Source: Butyrivibrio sp. VCD2006
Lineage (GTDB): Bacteria > Bacillota > Clostridia > Lachnospirales > Lachnospiraceae
Reading direction: 5' to 3'
NCBI RefSeq assembly: GCF_000423925.1
Contig: NZ_AUIX01000021.1
Span: 1-64,000 of the forward strand
Length of the DNA stretch: 64,000 nt
Each line of letters opens with the position of its first letter. The stretch's first letter is position 1. Position numbers and translations under genes: made by a program. Below the pieces are notes generated by a model. That model had not been told where the DNA came from. It saw only the letters and a list, made by a program, of their open reading frames with translations, and did no database searches. This document shows positions 18,918 through 26,860 of the stretch, one piece after another.

Positions 18918-19292
18918 ATGGAAAAGGAAGTACAGAATAATACACTAATTAAGGCAAAAGGAATCGGCTCTGTTAAGATAGCTGATGACGTTGTTGCCAA
19001 GATTGCTGCACTTGCTGCTCTTGAGATCGATGGCGTGAGCGCAATGGCAGGTAATTATACCAGTGAAAATATAGAGAAGGCAGGCCCTAAGAACCTCCAG
19101 AAGAGCTCCAGAATTTTTCTTAATGATGGCAAGGTTCGCGTGGATATGTCTATACTTATGGATTACAGCTACAATATTCCTGCAACCAGCAAACAGGTTC
19201 AGGATAAGGTAAAGAGCTCAATCGAGAGCATGACAGGACTTAACGTAACTGATGTTAACGTTCGCATTGCCGGAATCAAAATGCCTGACTAA
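18918..19292 (+). CDS. Asp23/Gls24 family envelope stress response protein
   Basis: A 124-residue Asp23/Gls24 (DUF322) protein. The family pattern GSVKIADDVVAKIAALAALEIDGVSAMAG and the later SIESMTGLNVTDVNVRIAGI are clear. In Firmicutes an Asp23-family gene (yqhY) regularly precedes nusB, as here, and is associated with envelope or fatty-acid homeostasis. I chose ATG 18918 (MEKEVQNN); GTG 18909 in the same frame is an alternative because AAAGGAA lies very close upstream of it. Confidence 0.9.
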   Translation: MEKEVQNNTLIKAKGIGSVKIADDVVAKIAALAALEIDGVSAMAGNYTSENIEKAGPKNLQKSSRIFLNDGKVRVDMSILMDYSYNIPATSKQVQDKVKSSIESMTGLNVTDVNVRIAGIKMPD

Positions 19293-19310
19293 AGGATTGT
19301 AGAGGATATT

Positions 19311-19709
19311 ATGAAAAGATCAGAACTTAGAGAACAGGTTTTTCAGCTGCTTTTTCGTGTAGAGTTTAATACACCTGATGAGATGCGCGAGCAGGAAGAT
19401 CTGTTTATTGAAACTAATGACAAAGAGATGACAGATAAGGATGTTGATTTTGTGAAGGAGCGCTATGAGAGCATAGCAGGTAAGCTCCCCGAGATTGACA
19501 AGCTTATTAACGAAGTAACCACAGGATGGGATACAGGACGAATCGGTAAGGTTGAACTTGCAATCCTCAGACTTGCGGTTTATGAGATTAAGTTTGATGA
19601 CGCTATCCCTACCGGAGTGGCTATAAACGAGGCAGTTGAGTTGTCCAAGAAATTCGGCCAGGACGGAGCATCATCCTTCGTAAACGGAGTATTGGCTAAA
19701 CTTGCGTAA
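19311..19709 (+). CDS. nusB: Transcription antitermination factor NusB
   Basis: A 132-residue NusB that acts with NusE (S10) in antitermination of rRNA operons. RSELREQVFQLLFRVEF at the start and the C-terminal VELAILRLAVYEIKFDDAIPTGVAINEAVELSKKFGQDGASSFVNGVLAKL are hallmark stretches. It overlaps xseA by 8 bases. The order yqhY-nusB-xseA-xseB-ispA-dxs is the canonical Clostridia and Bacilli arrangement. Confidence 0.97.
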   Translation: MKRSELREQVFQLLFRVEFNTPDEMREQEDLFIETNDKEMTDKDVDFVKERYESIAGKLPEIDKLINEVTTGWDTGRIGKVELAILRLAVYEIKFDDAIPTGVAINEAVELSKKFGQDGASSFVNGVLAKLA

Positions 19710-20916
19710 CGTATATACAGTTGGGCAGATAAATTCCTATATCAAGAATATGTTCAAGCAGGACTTTCTCCTCTCATCACTGATAGTGAAGGGCGAGATA
19801 AGTAACTGCAGATATCATTCCTCCGGTCACATCTACTTTACGCTTAAGGATGCGTCCGGAGCGATTTCATGTGTGATGTTCCGCAGTAGTACTGTATCCG
19901 GACTTAAGTTCAGGATGCAGGAGGGACAGCGGGTTCAGGTTACGGGATCGGTTGATGTCTATGAACGAGACGGCAAGTACCAGCTCTATGCCACTAAAAT
20001 TGAGTTAGATGGAGCAGGTGCTTTATTTGAGCGTTTTGAGGTCTTAAAAAAAGAGCTAGCTGAACGTGGAATGTTTGCGCCTGAGTACAAGCAGCCAATA
20101 CCAAAGCATATAAAAACACTGGGAGTTGTAACAGCTCCGACAGGTGCGGCGGTAAGGGATATCATTAACATTTCTACAAGAAGGAATCCCTATGTGCAGA
20201 TATACCTGTATCCCGCGATCGTTCAGGGAGACCAGGCAAAGGACAGCATTGTTCACGGTATACAGACACTTTCAGAAATGAATGTGGACGTTATAATTGT
20301 TGGACGAGGCGGCGGATCCATTGAGGATCTGTGGGCATTTAACGAGGAGATTGTCGCGGAAGCGATTTTTAACTGTCCCATCCCTATAATTTCAGCTGTC
20401 GGACACGAGACAGACTGGACTATAGCGGATTTTGTTGCAGATCTTAGAGCACCTACACCATCTGCGGCAGCAGAGCTTGCGGTATATGAGATAGACCTTC
20501 TGCTTCAGGATATTGATGCTTACAGAGATATTCTTGTACGCAGGATGAACGACAGGATTAGCAGACTGCGTGATAAGGCTGCTGCGGACACGAGACTTTT
20601 GCAGCATCTTTCACCGGAAGCAAGGATCCGCGATCAGAGAATGAGATCCGCTCAGGCAGCTGACAGACTTGAGAGACTCATGACTGATATTTTGAAGGAA
20701 AAACGGCATCGCCTTGACGTTGATATTGAGAGGCTCAAAGCACTTAGTCCTCTTGATAAATTGCAGTCGGGATTTTCCTATGTTTCAGATATGGATGGTA
20801 AGAATGTCAGAAGCATTAAGGATGTAGCTGCAGGCGATAAGATCGAGATAAATGTAGCGGACGGTATTATCGGAGCGGAAGTAGTAAATGCTGAGCCGAT
20901 AGATTATAGAAATTAG
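19702..20916 (+). CDS. xseA: Exodeoxyribonuclease VII large subunit
   Basis: The large subunit of exonuclease VII, which degrades single-stranded DNA to oligonucleotides. An N-terminal OB-fold (VYTVGQINSYIKNMFKQDFLLSSLIVKGEISN) is followed by the catalytic domain with GVVTAPTGAAVRDI, IIVGRGGGSIEDLWAFNEE and PIISAVGHETDWTIADFVADLRAPTPSAAAE, then a coiled-coil C-terminus. Translation appears to start at TTG 19702 inside the end of nusB. Unusually, about 600 bases of repeats separate it from xseB, its partner subunit. Confidence 0.96.
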   Translation: MRNVYTVGQINSYIKNMFKQDFLLSSLIVKGEISNCRYHSSGHIYFTLKDASGAISCVMFRSSTVSGLKFRMQEGQRVQVTGSVDVYERDGKYQLYATKIELDGAGALFERFEVLKKELAERGMFAPEYKQPIPKHIKTLGVVTAPTGAAVRDIINISTRRNPYVQIYLYPAIVQGDQAKDSIVHGIQTLSEMNVDVIIVGRGGGSIEDLWAFNEEIVAEAIFNCPIPIISAVGHETDWTIADFVADLRAPTPSAAAELAVYEIDLLLQDIDAYRDILVRRMNDRISRLRDKAAADTRLLQHLSPEARIRDQRMRSAQAADRLERLMTDILKEKRHRLDVDIERLKALSPLDKLQSGFSYVSDMDGKNVRSIKDVAAGDKIEINVADGIIGAEVVNAEPIDYRN

Positions 20917-21508
20917 CCCTCATCCGGCACTTCGTGCCACCTTCCCCCAAAGGGGGAAGGCATAGAAAGAGGGCAGACAGCATAAGCCTTCCCCCAAAGG
21001 GGGAGGGCATAGAAAGAGGGCAGGCAGCATAAGCCTTCCCCCAAAGGGGGAAGGCATAGAGAGAGGGCAGACAGCATAAGCCTTCCCCCAAAGGGGAAGG
21101 CATAGAAAGAGGGCAGGCAGCATAAGCCTTCCCCCAAAGGGGGAAGGCATAGAAAGAGGGCAGACAGCATAAGCCTTCCCCAAAAGGGGGAAGGCATAGA
21201 AAGAGGGCAGACAGCATAAGCCTTCTCTAGAAGGGGAGGCCAGACAACATTAGCCTTCCCCCAAAGGGGGAGGGCATAGAAAGAGGGCAGGCAGCATAAG
21301 CCTTCCCCCAGAGGGGGAAGGCATAGAGAGAGGGCAGACAGCATAAGCCTTCCCCAAAAGGGGGAAGGCATAGAAAGAGGGCAGACAGCATAAGCCTTCC
21401 TTAGAGGGGAGGGCAGACAACATAAGCCTTCTCTAGAAGGGGAGGGCAGACAACATTAGCCTTCCCCCTCTGGGGGAAGGTGTCAGCGAAGCTGACGGAT
21501 GAGGGTCA
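20916..21508 (+). repeat. 13-hairpin amplified repeat array inside the xseA-xseB operon
   Basis: Thirteen CCTTCCCCCAAAGGGGGAAGG-like hairpins begin at 20940, 20987, 21034, 21081, 21127, 21174, 21221, 21254, 21301, 21348, 21395, 21427 and 21460, giving mostly 46-47 bp spacing. Spacers read roughly CATAGAAAGAGGGCAGACAG plus CATAAG. The left edge (20916-20960) is a full inverted copy of the dispersed element and the right edge (21460-21505) is a full direct copy, so only the first hairpin has been amplified between them. Copies 7, 11 and 12 are shortened. Confidence 0.93.
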
Positions 21509-21509
21509 T

Positions 21510-21734
21510 ATGGCAAATAAGAACGAAGAAAAAGAATTAACAATAGAGGAAGCCTTCAGTGAAGTCGATGAGAGAATCAAAGCTCTCGAAAAGAGCGACG
21601 TTACTTTGGAGGAGTCATTTAAGTATTTCAAGGAAGGCATGGACCTTCTTAAGTACTGTAATGATTCAATAGACAAGGTTGAGAAGAAGGTACAGAAGGT
21701 TATGGCTGACGGCCGTACGGAGGATTTCGAATAA
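21510..21734 (+). CDS. xseB: Exodeoxyribonuclease VII small subunit
   Basis: A 74-residue XseB that binds several-to-one to XseA. LTIEEAFSEVDERIKALEKSDVTLEESFKYFKEGMDLLKYCNDSIDKVEKKVQ is the full family domain. ATG 21510 is preferred to an upstream in-frame ATG at 21480, because the latter lies in the repeat and GAGGG of the repeat tail (GGATGAGGGTCATATG) is well placed as the Shine-Dalgarno sequence. The stop overlaps the ispA start codon. Confidence 0.95.
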   Translation: MANKNEEKELTIEEAFSEVDERIKALEKSDVTLEESFKYFKEGMDLLKYCNDSIDKVEKKVQKVMADGRTEDFE

Positions 21735-22654
21735 TGTCCGAATTTGAAAAAATGTTGGATGAAAAAGCTGCTGAGGCGGAAGAGATAATAAGAAGTTTTC
21801 TGCCGGCAGAAGAGGGTTATCAGAAAAAGGTCATTGAGGCCATGAACTATAGTGTTATGGCCGGTGGAAAGCGAATAAGGCCGGTGCTGATGCTGGAGAT
21901 GTTTAAAATATTCTCCGGTGAGCCAAAGGAGCTGATTGCACCGATGGCTGCTGCGATAGAGATGATCCACACCTATTCACTGGTTCACGATGATCTTCCT
22001 GCAATGGATAATGACGAATACAGAAGAGGCAGAAAAACCACCCATGTTGTCTATGGCCCCGGAATGGCTACTCTTGCAGGTGACGGACTTCTGAATTATG
22101 CATACGAGACTGCGCTGAAAGTATTTTTATGCAAATGTGAACTTACAGCTTTTGATGGTGATATAAGTGACAGAAGGGCCAAGGCTCTTGAAATTCTCAC
22201 AAGAAAAGCCGGCATATACGGAATGGTCGGTGGACAGTGTGCCGACATAGAGGCTGAGGGTAAGGCTTCGGCTACGTCAGAGGAGCTGATTTTCATACAT
22301 GAGAATAAGACCGCTGCCATGCTTGAGAGCAGCATGATGATAGGAGCGCTTCTTGCAGGCGCTGATAATAAAGCGGTTTCTGATATTGAGCAGGCTGCCA
22401 GGAAGATAGGAGTTGCTTTCCAGATCCAGGACGATGTTCTTGATGTGACAGGCGATGAGGCTGAACTTGGAAAGCCGATAGGCTCCGACGAGAAGAATGA
22501 AAAGACAACCTATGTCACGCTTCATGGACTTGAGGCTTCCAGGAAGGAAGTTGAGAAATTTTCAAATGAAGCAGTGGAGATTCTTTCGAAATACAGTGGA
22601 AGCGAAGAGTTTCTGATTCCGCTGGTACAATGGATGATTTCCCGCAAAAAGTGA
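21734..22654 (+). CDS. ispA: Geranylgeranyl/farnesyl diphosphate synthase (IspA-type polyprenyl synthetase)
   Basis: A class I prenyltransferase condensing isopentenyl diphosphate with allylic diphosphates. The first Asp-rich motif is HDDLPAMDNDEYRRG and the second is QIQDDVLDVTGD; GGKRIRPVL is the substrate-binding motif. At 306 residues it is slightly longer than the Bacillus enzyme. It overlaps xseB by one base and precedes dxs, linking chain elongation with precursor synthesis by the MEP pathway. Confidence 0.95.
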   Translation: MSEFEKMLDEKAAEAEEIIRSFLPAEEGYQKKVIEAMNYSVMAGGKRIRPVLMLEMFKIFSGEPKELIAPMAAAIEMIHTYSLVHDDLPAMDNDEYRRGRKTTHVVYGPGMATLAGDGLLNYAYETALKVFLCKCELTAFDGDISDRRAKALEILTRKAGIYGMVGGQCADIEAEGKASATSEELIFIHENKTAAMLESSMMIGALLAGADNKAVSDIEQAARKIGVAFQIQDDVLDVTGDEAELGKPIGSDEKNEKTTYVTLHGLEASRKEVEKFSNEAVEILSKYSGSEEFLIPLVQWMISRKK

Positions 22655-22683
22655 TACTCTGCTGTGATATTGCAGAGTGTAGA

Positions 22684-22699
22684 ATATGACGGATGAGGG
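22684..22699 (+). repeat. Remnant repeat tail serving as the dxs ribosome binding site
   Basis: GACGGATGAGGG is the conserved 3' tail of the dispersed element, here without intact hairpins, ending just before the dxs start codon. Confidence 0.6.
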
Positions 22700-22704
22700 C
22701 ATAT

Positions 22705-24573
22705 ATGTTACTCGACAACATAAATAAACCAAATGACATAAAGAAAATTCCGACTGGCAAGCAGAAAGAGCTTGCGCAGGAAATTCGTGATTTTCTCATA
22801 GAAAAGATAAGCCATACAGGAGGACATCTTGCATCTAATCTTGGTGTGGTTGAGCTTACGATGGCACTTCATTTGGAACTTGATCTGCCAAAGGATAAGA
22901 TCATATGGGACGTAGGACACCAGTCCTATACACATAAACTTCTTACCGGACGTAAGGATGGTTTTGATAATCTCAGGAAATTTGGAGGAATGAGCGGATT
23001 CCCCAAGAGATCTGAGTCCGACTGTGATTCATTTGATACAGGACACAGTTCAACCAGTATATCTGCGGGACTTGGAATGGTGAGAGCAAGGCAGCTTTCC
23101 GATGAAAAATTCACTGTTGTTTCAGTTATCGGTGACGGATCACTCACAGGCGGACTTGCCTATGAGGCTCTTAATAATGCTGCAAAGCTTGATACGAATT
23201 TCATTATGGTATTAAACGACAATGAGATGTCAATCTCAGAGAACGTCGGCGGAATGGCGAAATACCTCAATGTTGTAAGAACCGCGGAAGGATACCTTAA
23301 TCTGAGGGATGATATTTACAATTCCCTTAAGGACTCAAGTCCTAAGATGGTAAGCGGAATCAGACGTGCAAAGAACAGCTTTAAGCAGCTCTTTGTACCG
23401 GGCATGGTTTTTGAAAATCTTGGTATCACGTATCTTGGACCTATTGATGGTCACAATATACCTGCACTTAGAGCAGCTATCAGAGAAGCTAAGAAGGTCC
23501 GCAAGGCTGTCATGATCCATGTGGTTACCAAGAAAGGTAAAGGCTTTGAGCCTGCTGAGAGGCATCCTGCGCGTTTCCATGGCACGGAACCTTTCCTCGT
23601 TGAAAACGGTATTCCGAGGAATCCCAGAACCACAGCTAATTATCAGGACATTTTCAGTACTGTTATGTGCAAGATCGGCGAGCGTGAGCCAAAAGCGGTT
23701 GCAATAACTGCAGCTATGGCCGATGGTACCGGATTAAAGAGATTTAGAAATATGTATCCCGAGAGATTCTTTGACGCAGGGATAGCAGAGGAGCATGCGG
23801 TTACATTTGCCGCAGGACTTGCGGTTGGCGGATACCATCCTATATTTGCCGTATATAGCTCATTTTTACAGAGGGCCTATGATCAGGTTATGGAGGATGT
23901 ATGTCTGCAGAACCTTCCTGTTACATTTGCGATAGACAGAGCAGGACTTGTAGGTAGTGATGGCGAGACACATCAGGGAATATTTGATCTGTCTTATCTG
24001 TCAAGTATGCCCAATATGCATATCATGGCACCCAAGAACAAATGGGAGCTGTCTGATATGATGAAGTTTGCGATTGCATTTAACGGGCCTATGGCTATCA
24101 GATATCCGAGAGGCACGGCTTACGACGGACTTGCTGATTTCCGTGCACCGATTGAAATGGGAAAAGCTGAGCCGATTTACAAGGAAAGAGACATAGTACT
24201 CTTTGCAATTGGCAGCATGGTTAAGACCGCTGAAAAGGTAAGAGAAATTCTTCTTGAAAAGGGCTACAACTGCTCGCTCACAAATGCGAGATTTGTTAAG
24301 CCTCTCGACGAAGAGTATATAAAGGAAGCAGCCAAGAAGCATAAACTCATGGTTACTATGGAAGAGAATGTTGAATATGGCGGCTTTGGTGATCAGGTAA
24401 GACGTTTTATATGCGATGAGGGAGTTGACATACATCATCTATGCATCGCGCTTCCTGATTCATTTGTGACACATGGATCCTGCGATCAGCTCTACAAGGA
24501 GCTGGGTGTGGATGCTGAGTCTGTTGCAAAGAAAGTAATGAAAAAATACGAGGAAATAGAAATAAATGGCTAA
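22705..24573 (+). CDS. dxs: 1-deoxy-D-xylulose-5-phosphate synthase
   Basis: A thiamine-diphosphate enzyme that catalyses the first step of the MEP isoprenoid pathway. Visible motifs are GGHLASNLGVVELTMALH, DVGHQSYTHKLLTGR, IGDGSLTGGLAYEALNNA (the TPP-binding GDG...N region) and RFFDAGIAEEHAVTFAAGLA. I place the start at ATG 22705, because GATGAGGG at 22693-22700 is a remnant repeat tail acting as ribosome binding site; a start at 22693 would fall on that site. The gene overlaps the next by 8 bases. Length 622 residues. Confidence 0.96.
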   Translation: MLLDNINKPNDIKKIPTGKQKELAQEIRDFLIEKISHTGGHLASNLGVVELTMALHLELDLPKDKIIWDVGHQSYTHKLLTGRKDGFDNLRKFGGMSGFPKRSESDCDSFDTGHSSTSISAGLGMVRARQLSDEKFTVVSVIGDGSLTGGLAYEALNNAAKLDTNFIMVLNDNEMSISENVGGMAKYLNVVRTAEGYLNLRDDIYNSLKDSSPKMVSGIRRAKNSFKQLFVPGMVFENLGITYLGPIDGHNIPALRAAIREAKKVRKAVMIHVVTKKGKGFEPAERHPARFHGTEPFLVENGIPRNPRTTANYQDIFSTVMCKIGEREPKAVAITAAMADGTGLKRFRNMYPERFFDAGIAEEHAVTFAAGLAVGGYHPIFAVYSSFLQRAYDQVMEDVCLQNLPVTFAIDRAGLVGSDGETHQGIFDLSYLSSMPNMHIMAPKNKWELSDMMKFAIAFNGPMAIRYPRGTAYDGLADFRAPIEMGKAEPIYKERDIVLFAIGSMVKTAEKVREILLEKGYNCSLTNARFVKPLDEEYIKEAAKKHKLMVTMEENVEYGGFGDQVRRFICDEGVDIHHLCIALPDSFVTHGSCDQLYKELGVDAESVAKKVMKKYEEIEING

Positions 24574-25456
24574 GGAAAGACTGGATGTCATTCTGGTTTC
24601 CAGAGGGCTTGCACCGTCAAGGGAAAAGGCAAAGGCTGTCATTATGGCAGGCGATGTTTTTGTAAACGGACAGAGAGAGGACAAGCCCGGAACCTCCTTT
24701 GATGAATCAAAAATCACATCACTTGAAGTCAAGGGTGAGCAGCTCCCCTATGTGAGCAGAGGCGGACTTAAGCTTGAAAAGGCGATGAAGAGCTTTGAAC
24801 TTAAGCTTGACGGCTTTGTATGCATGGATATCGGAGCGTCCACCGGAGGCTTTACGGATTGCATGCTTCAGAACGGAGCAATCAAGGTTTACGCTGTGGA
24901 TGTGGGACATGGACAGCTTGCATGGAAGCTCAGATCAGACGAGAGAGTTGTCTGCATGGAGAAAACAAATTTCAGATATCTCACAAGAGATGACATAGAT
25001 GATGATCTTGATTTCGCATCGGTTGATGTGTCATTTATATCTCTTACAAAGATCCTCATACCTGCAAGAAAGCTTCTAAAGGACGGCGGCGAGATGGTAT
25101 GTCTCATCAAGCCTCAGTTCGAAGCAGGCAGGGAGAAGGTAGGAAAAAAGGGTGTTGTAAGAGAACCTGAGACCCATGAGGAGGTCATCTGTAAAGTAAT
25201 AGATTTTGCTCATATAATCGGGTTTAAGGTTTTGAATCTTGATTTTTCACCGGTCAGAGGACCGGAAGGTAATATCGAATATCTTCTTTACATCAAAAAG
25301 GATGAGAGCAAAAACGCTGAAGTTAGCGAGATAAATGAAGGCGAGGGACTTCATATGCTGTCAGAGGTTTTGAGTGTGGGCAACGGATTTTCAACTGAGC
25401 CCGAGATGAAGAAGCTGATTGAGGAGACGGTGGGAAGAGCACACGGGGAGTTGTAA
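24566..25456 (+). CDS. tlyA: TlyA family rRNA (cytidine-2'-O)-methyltransferase
   Basis: A 296-residue TlyA-family protein. The N-terminal S4 RNA-binding domain reads ERLDVILVSRGLAPSREKAKAVIMAGDVFVNG; the FtsJ-like methyltransferase domain has DIGASTGGFTDCMLQNGA as its SAM-binding loop and VDVSFISLTKI. Homologues methylate 16S and 23S rRNA cytidines; Firmicutes members (YqxC) are usually annotated as hemolysin-like from older literature. It overlaps dxs by 8 bases and lies before nadK, as is typical. Confidence 0.93.
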   Translation: MAKERLDVILVSRGLAPSREKAKAVIMAGDVFVNGQREDKPGTSFDESKITSLEVKGEQLPYVSRGGLKLEKAMKSFELKLDGFVCMDIGASTGGFTDCMLQNGAIKVYAVDVGHGQLAWKLRSDERVVCMEKTNFRYLTRDDIDDDLDFASVDVSFISLTKILIPARKLLKDGGEMVCLIKPQFEAGREKVGKKGVVREPETHEEVICKVIDFAHIIGFKVLNLDFSPVRGPEGNIEYLLYIKKDESKNAEVSEINEGEGLHMLSEVLSVGNGFSTEPEMKKLIEETVGRAHGEL

Positions 25457-25462
25457 ATATCT

Positions 25463-26317
25463 ATGAGACGGTTTTTCATAATCACAAATAGAGGCAAGGA
25501 TCCCGGTATGAAGGCAACTGCACGCATCAGGGATTATCTTGAAGCCAACGGAGCGTTTTGCGAGGTGGCCGAGGATGAGAGATTCTCTGATAAAAATGGC
25601 AGCAGGGAGTATTCATACAAGATTCCTAATAACGTGGAATGCTGCATAGTTCTCGGAGGCGACGGAACAATGCTTCAGGCTGCGGGAAATGTGCTTGGGA
25701 AAAATATCCCGCTTATCGGAGTTAACCTCGGTACTCTTGGCTATATGGCTGAGGTTGAGCTTTCAGATGCCGAGAGTGCGATGGATAAGCTTCTTAATGA
25801 TGAGTATGAAATAGAAGACCGTATGATGCTTCAGGGAGTTCTCTGTCAGGGAGAAGAGAAGGGCGTTATCAATTACGCTTTAAACGATATCGTAATCGCA
25901 AGATGTTCATCACTCCAGGTTTTCAATTTTAATGTATATGTAAATGACCTGCCGCTTTCGAGCTATCAGGCTGATGGGATAATCCTTTCATCACCGACAG
26001 GTTCTACAGCTTATAATATGTCAGCCGGTGGTCCCATTGTGGATCCCAGGGCGAGGATCATGCTGCTTACACCGATATGTCCCCATGCTGCTACAGCAAG
26101 GACAATCGTTCTTTCTGAAAATGATAAGGTTACAATTGAAATCGGAAAGGGCAGAGGTGATTCCGTGCAGAGGCTGGAGGCCTCGCTGGACGGCGGACGA
26201 AGGATGATCATGGAGAGCGGGGACAGGATAGATATTACCGCTGCCAGACAGGTTACTAAGATATTGAAACTCAGCAGTGAAAGCTTTTTAAATATTTTGA
26301 GGAAAAAACTCGTATGA
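25463..26317 (+). CDS. nadK: NAD kinase
   Basis: Phosphorylates NAD to NADP. The core has VLGGDGTMLQAAGN (the GGDGT motif), NLGTLGYMAEVE, LNDIVIARCSS and DGIILSSPTGSTAYNMSAGGPIVDP. The length of 284 residues is normal. It starts 6 bases after tlyA, and its stop codon overlaps the argR start (ATGA), so the tlyA-nadK-argR group is probably co-translated. Confidence 0.96.
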   Translation: MRRFFIITNRGKDPGMKATARIRDYLEANGAFCEVAEDERFSDKNGSREYSYKIPNNVECCIVLGGDGTMLQAAGNVLGKNIPLIGVNLGTLGYMAEVELSDAESAMDKLLNDEYEIEDRMMLQGVLCQGEEKGVINYALNDIVIARCSSLQVFNFNVYVNDLPLSSYQADGIILSSPTGSTAYNMSAGGPIVDPRARIMLLTPICPHAATARTIVLSENDKVTIEIGKGRGDSVQRLEASLDGGRRMIMESGDRIDITAARQVTKILKLSSESFLNILRKKLV

Positions 26318-26760
26318 AGAAAAAACGTCATAATAAGTTAATTGAAATCATTCAGAATAATGTTATAGAAACTCAGGAGCAGATTGCTGATATGCTAAAT
26401 GCTGAAGGGTTCAAGGTAACTCAGGCAACTGTTTCTAGAGATATAAGGGAGCTAAGGCTTACCAAGAGGGCAACGCCTGACGGAAGACATAAATATGTTT
26501 TCGTTCAGGATAGTGCCGGAATGACTGATAAGTATGCAGATGTACTAAGAGCAGGTTTTATCAGTATGGACAGCGCGCAGAACATACTTGTTATTCGTAC
26601 AGTATCTGGTATGGCTATGGCAGTTGCTGCAGCTATTGATGCGCTGGAATTTGAAGAAGTAGTTGGCTGTATTGCCGGAGATGATACCATTATGGCTGCA
26701 ATACGTACCAACGATGATGTTCAGAATGTTATGAGGGCTCTGAACGAAATGATCGGTTGA
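26314..26760 (+). CDS. argR: Arginine repressor ArgR
   Basis: A 148-residue ArgR/AhrC regulator of arginine metabolism. The winged-helix N-terminus (RHNKLIEIIQNNVIETQEQIADMLNAEGFKVTQATVSRDIRELRLTK) and the hexamerisation/arginine-binding C-terminal domain (RTVSGMAMAVAAAIDALEFEEVVGCIAGDDTIMAA, with the GDDT motif) are complete. It overlaps nadK by 4 bases, and a recN gene follows, a linkage conserved in Firmicutes. Confidence 0.96.
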   Translation: MKKKRHNKLIEIIQNNVIETQEQIADMLNAEGFKVTQATVSRDIRELRLTKRATPDGRHKYVFVQDSAGMTDKYADVLRAGFISMDSAQNILVIRTVSGMAMAVAAAIDALEFEEVVGCIAGDDTIMAAIRTNDDVQNVMRALNEMIG

Positions 26761-26767
26761 TACCTTT

Positions 26768-26805
26768 AAGAATCAAGGCAGTGGAATATTGCCACTTGGT
26801 TCTGA
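26768..26805 (+). promoter_or_regulatory. Hairpin in the argR-recN gap
   Basis: AGAATCAA and TTGGTTCT pair with one G-T, with an inner AGTGG/CCACT stem. There is no T-run directly after it, so it is not a convincing terminator; it may shape the recN leader. Confidence 0.4.
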
Positions 26806-26860
26806 AGGATAAACATTTTCCTTAACTTGCCCGAAGAAGCAGAAAAGGAAAGAGGTAAAT

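Noticed and set aside
20867..21371. Long minus-strand open frames repeating MLSALFLCLPPLGEGLCC-like units
   Set aside because: They are translations of the amplified 47-bp hairpin array in all frames, with no ribosome binding sites.
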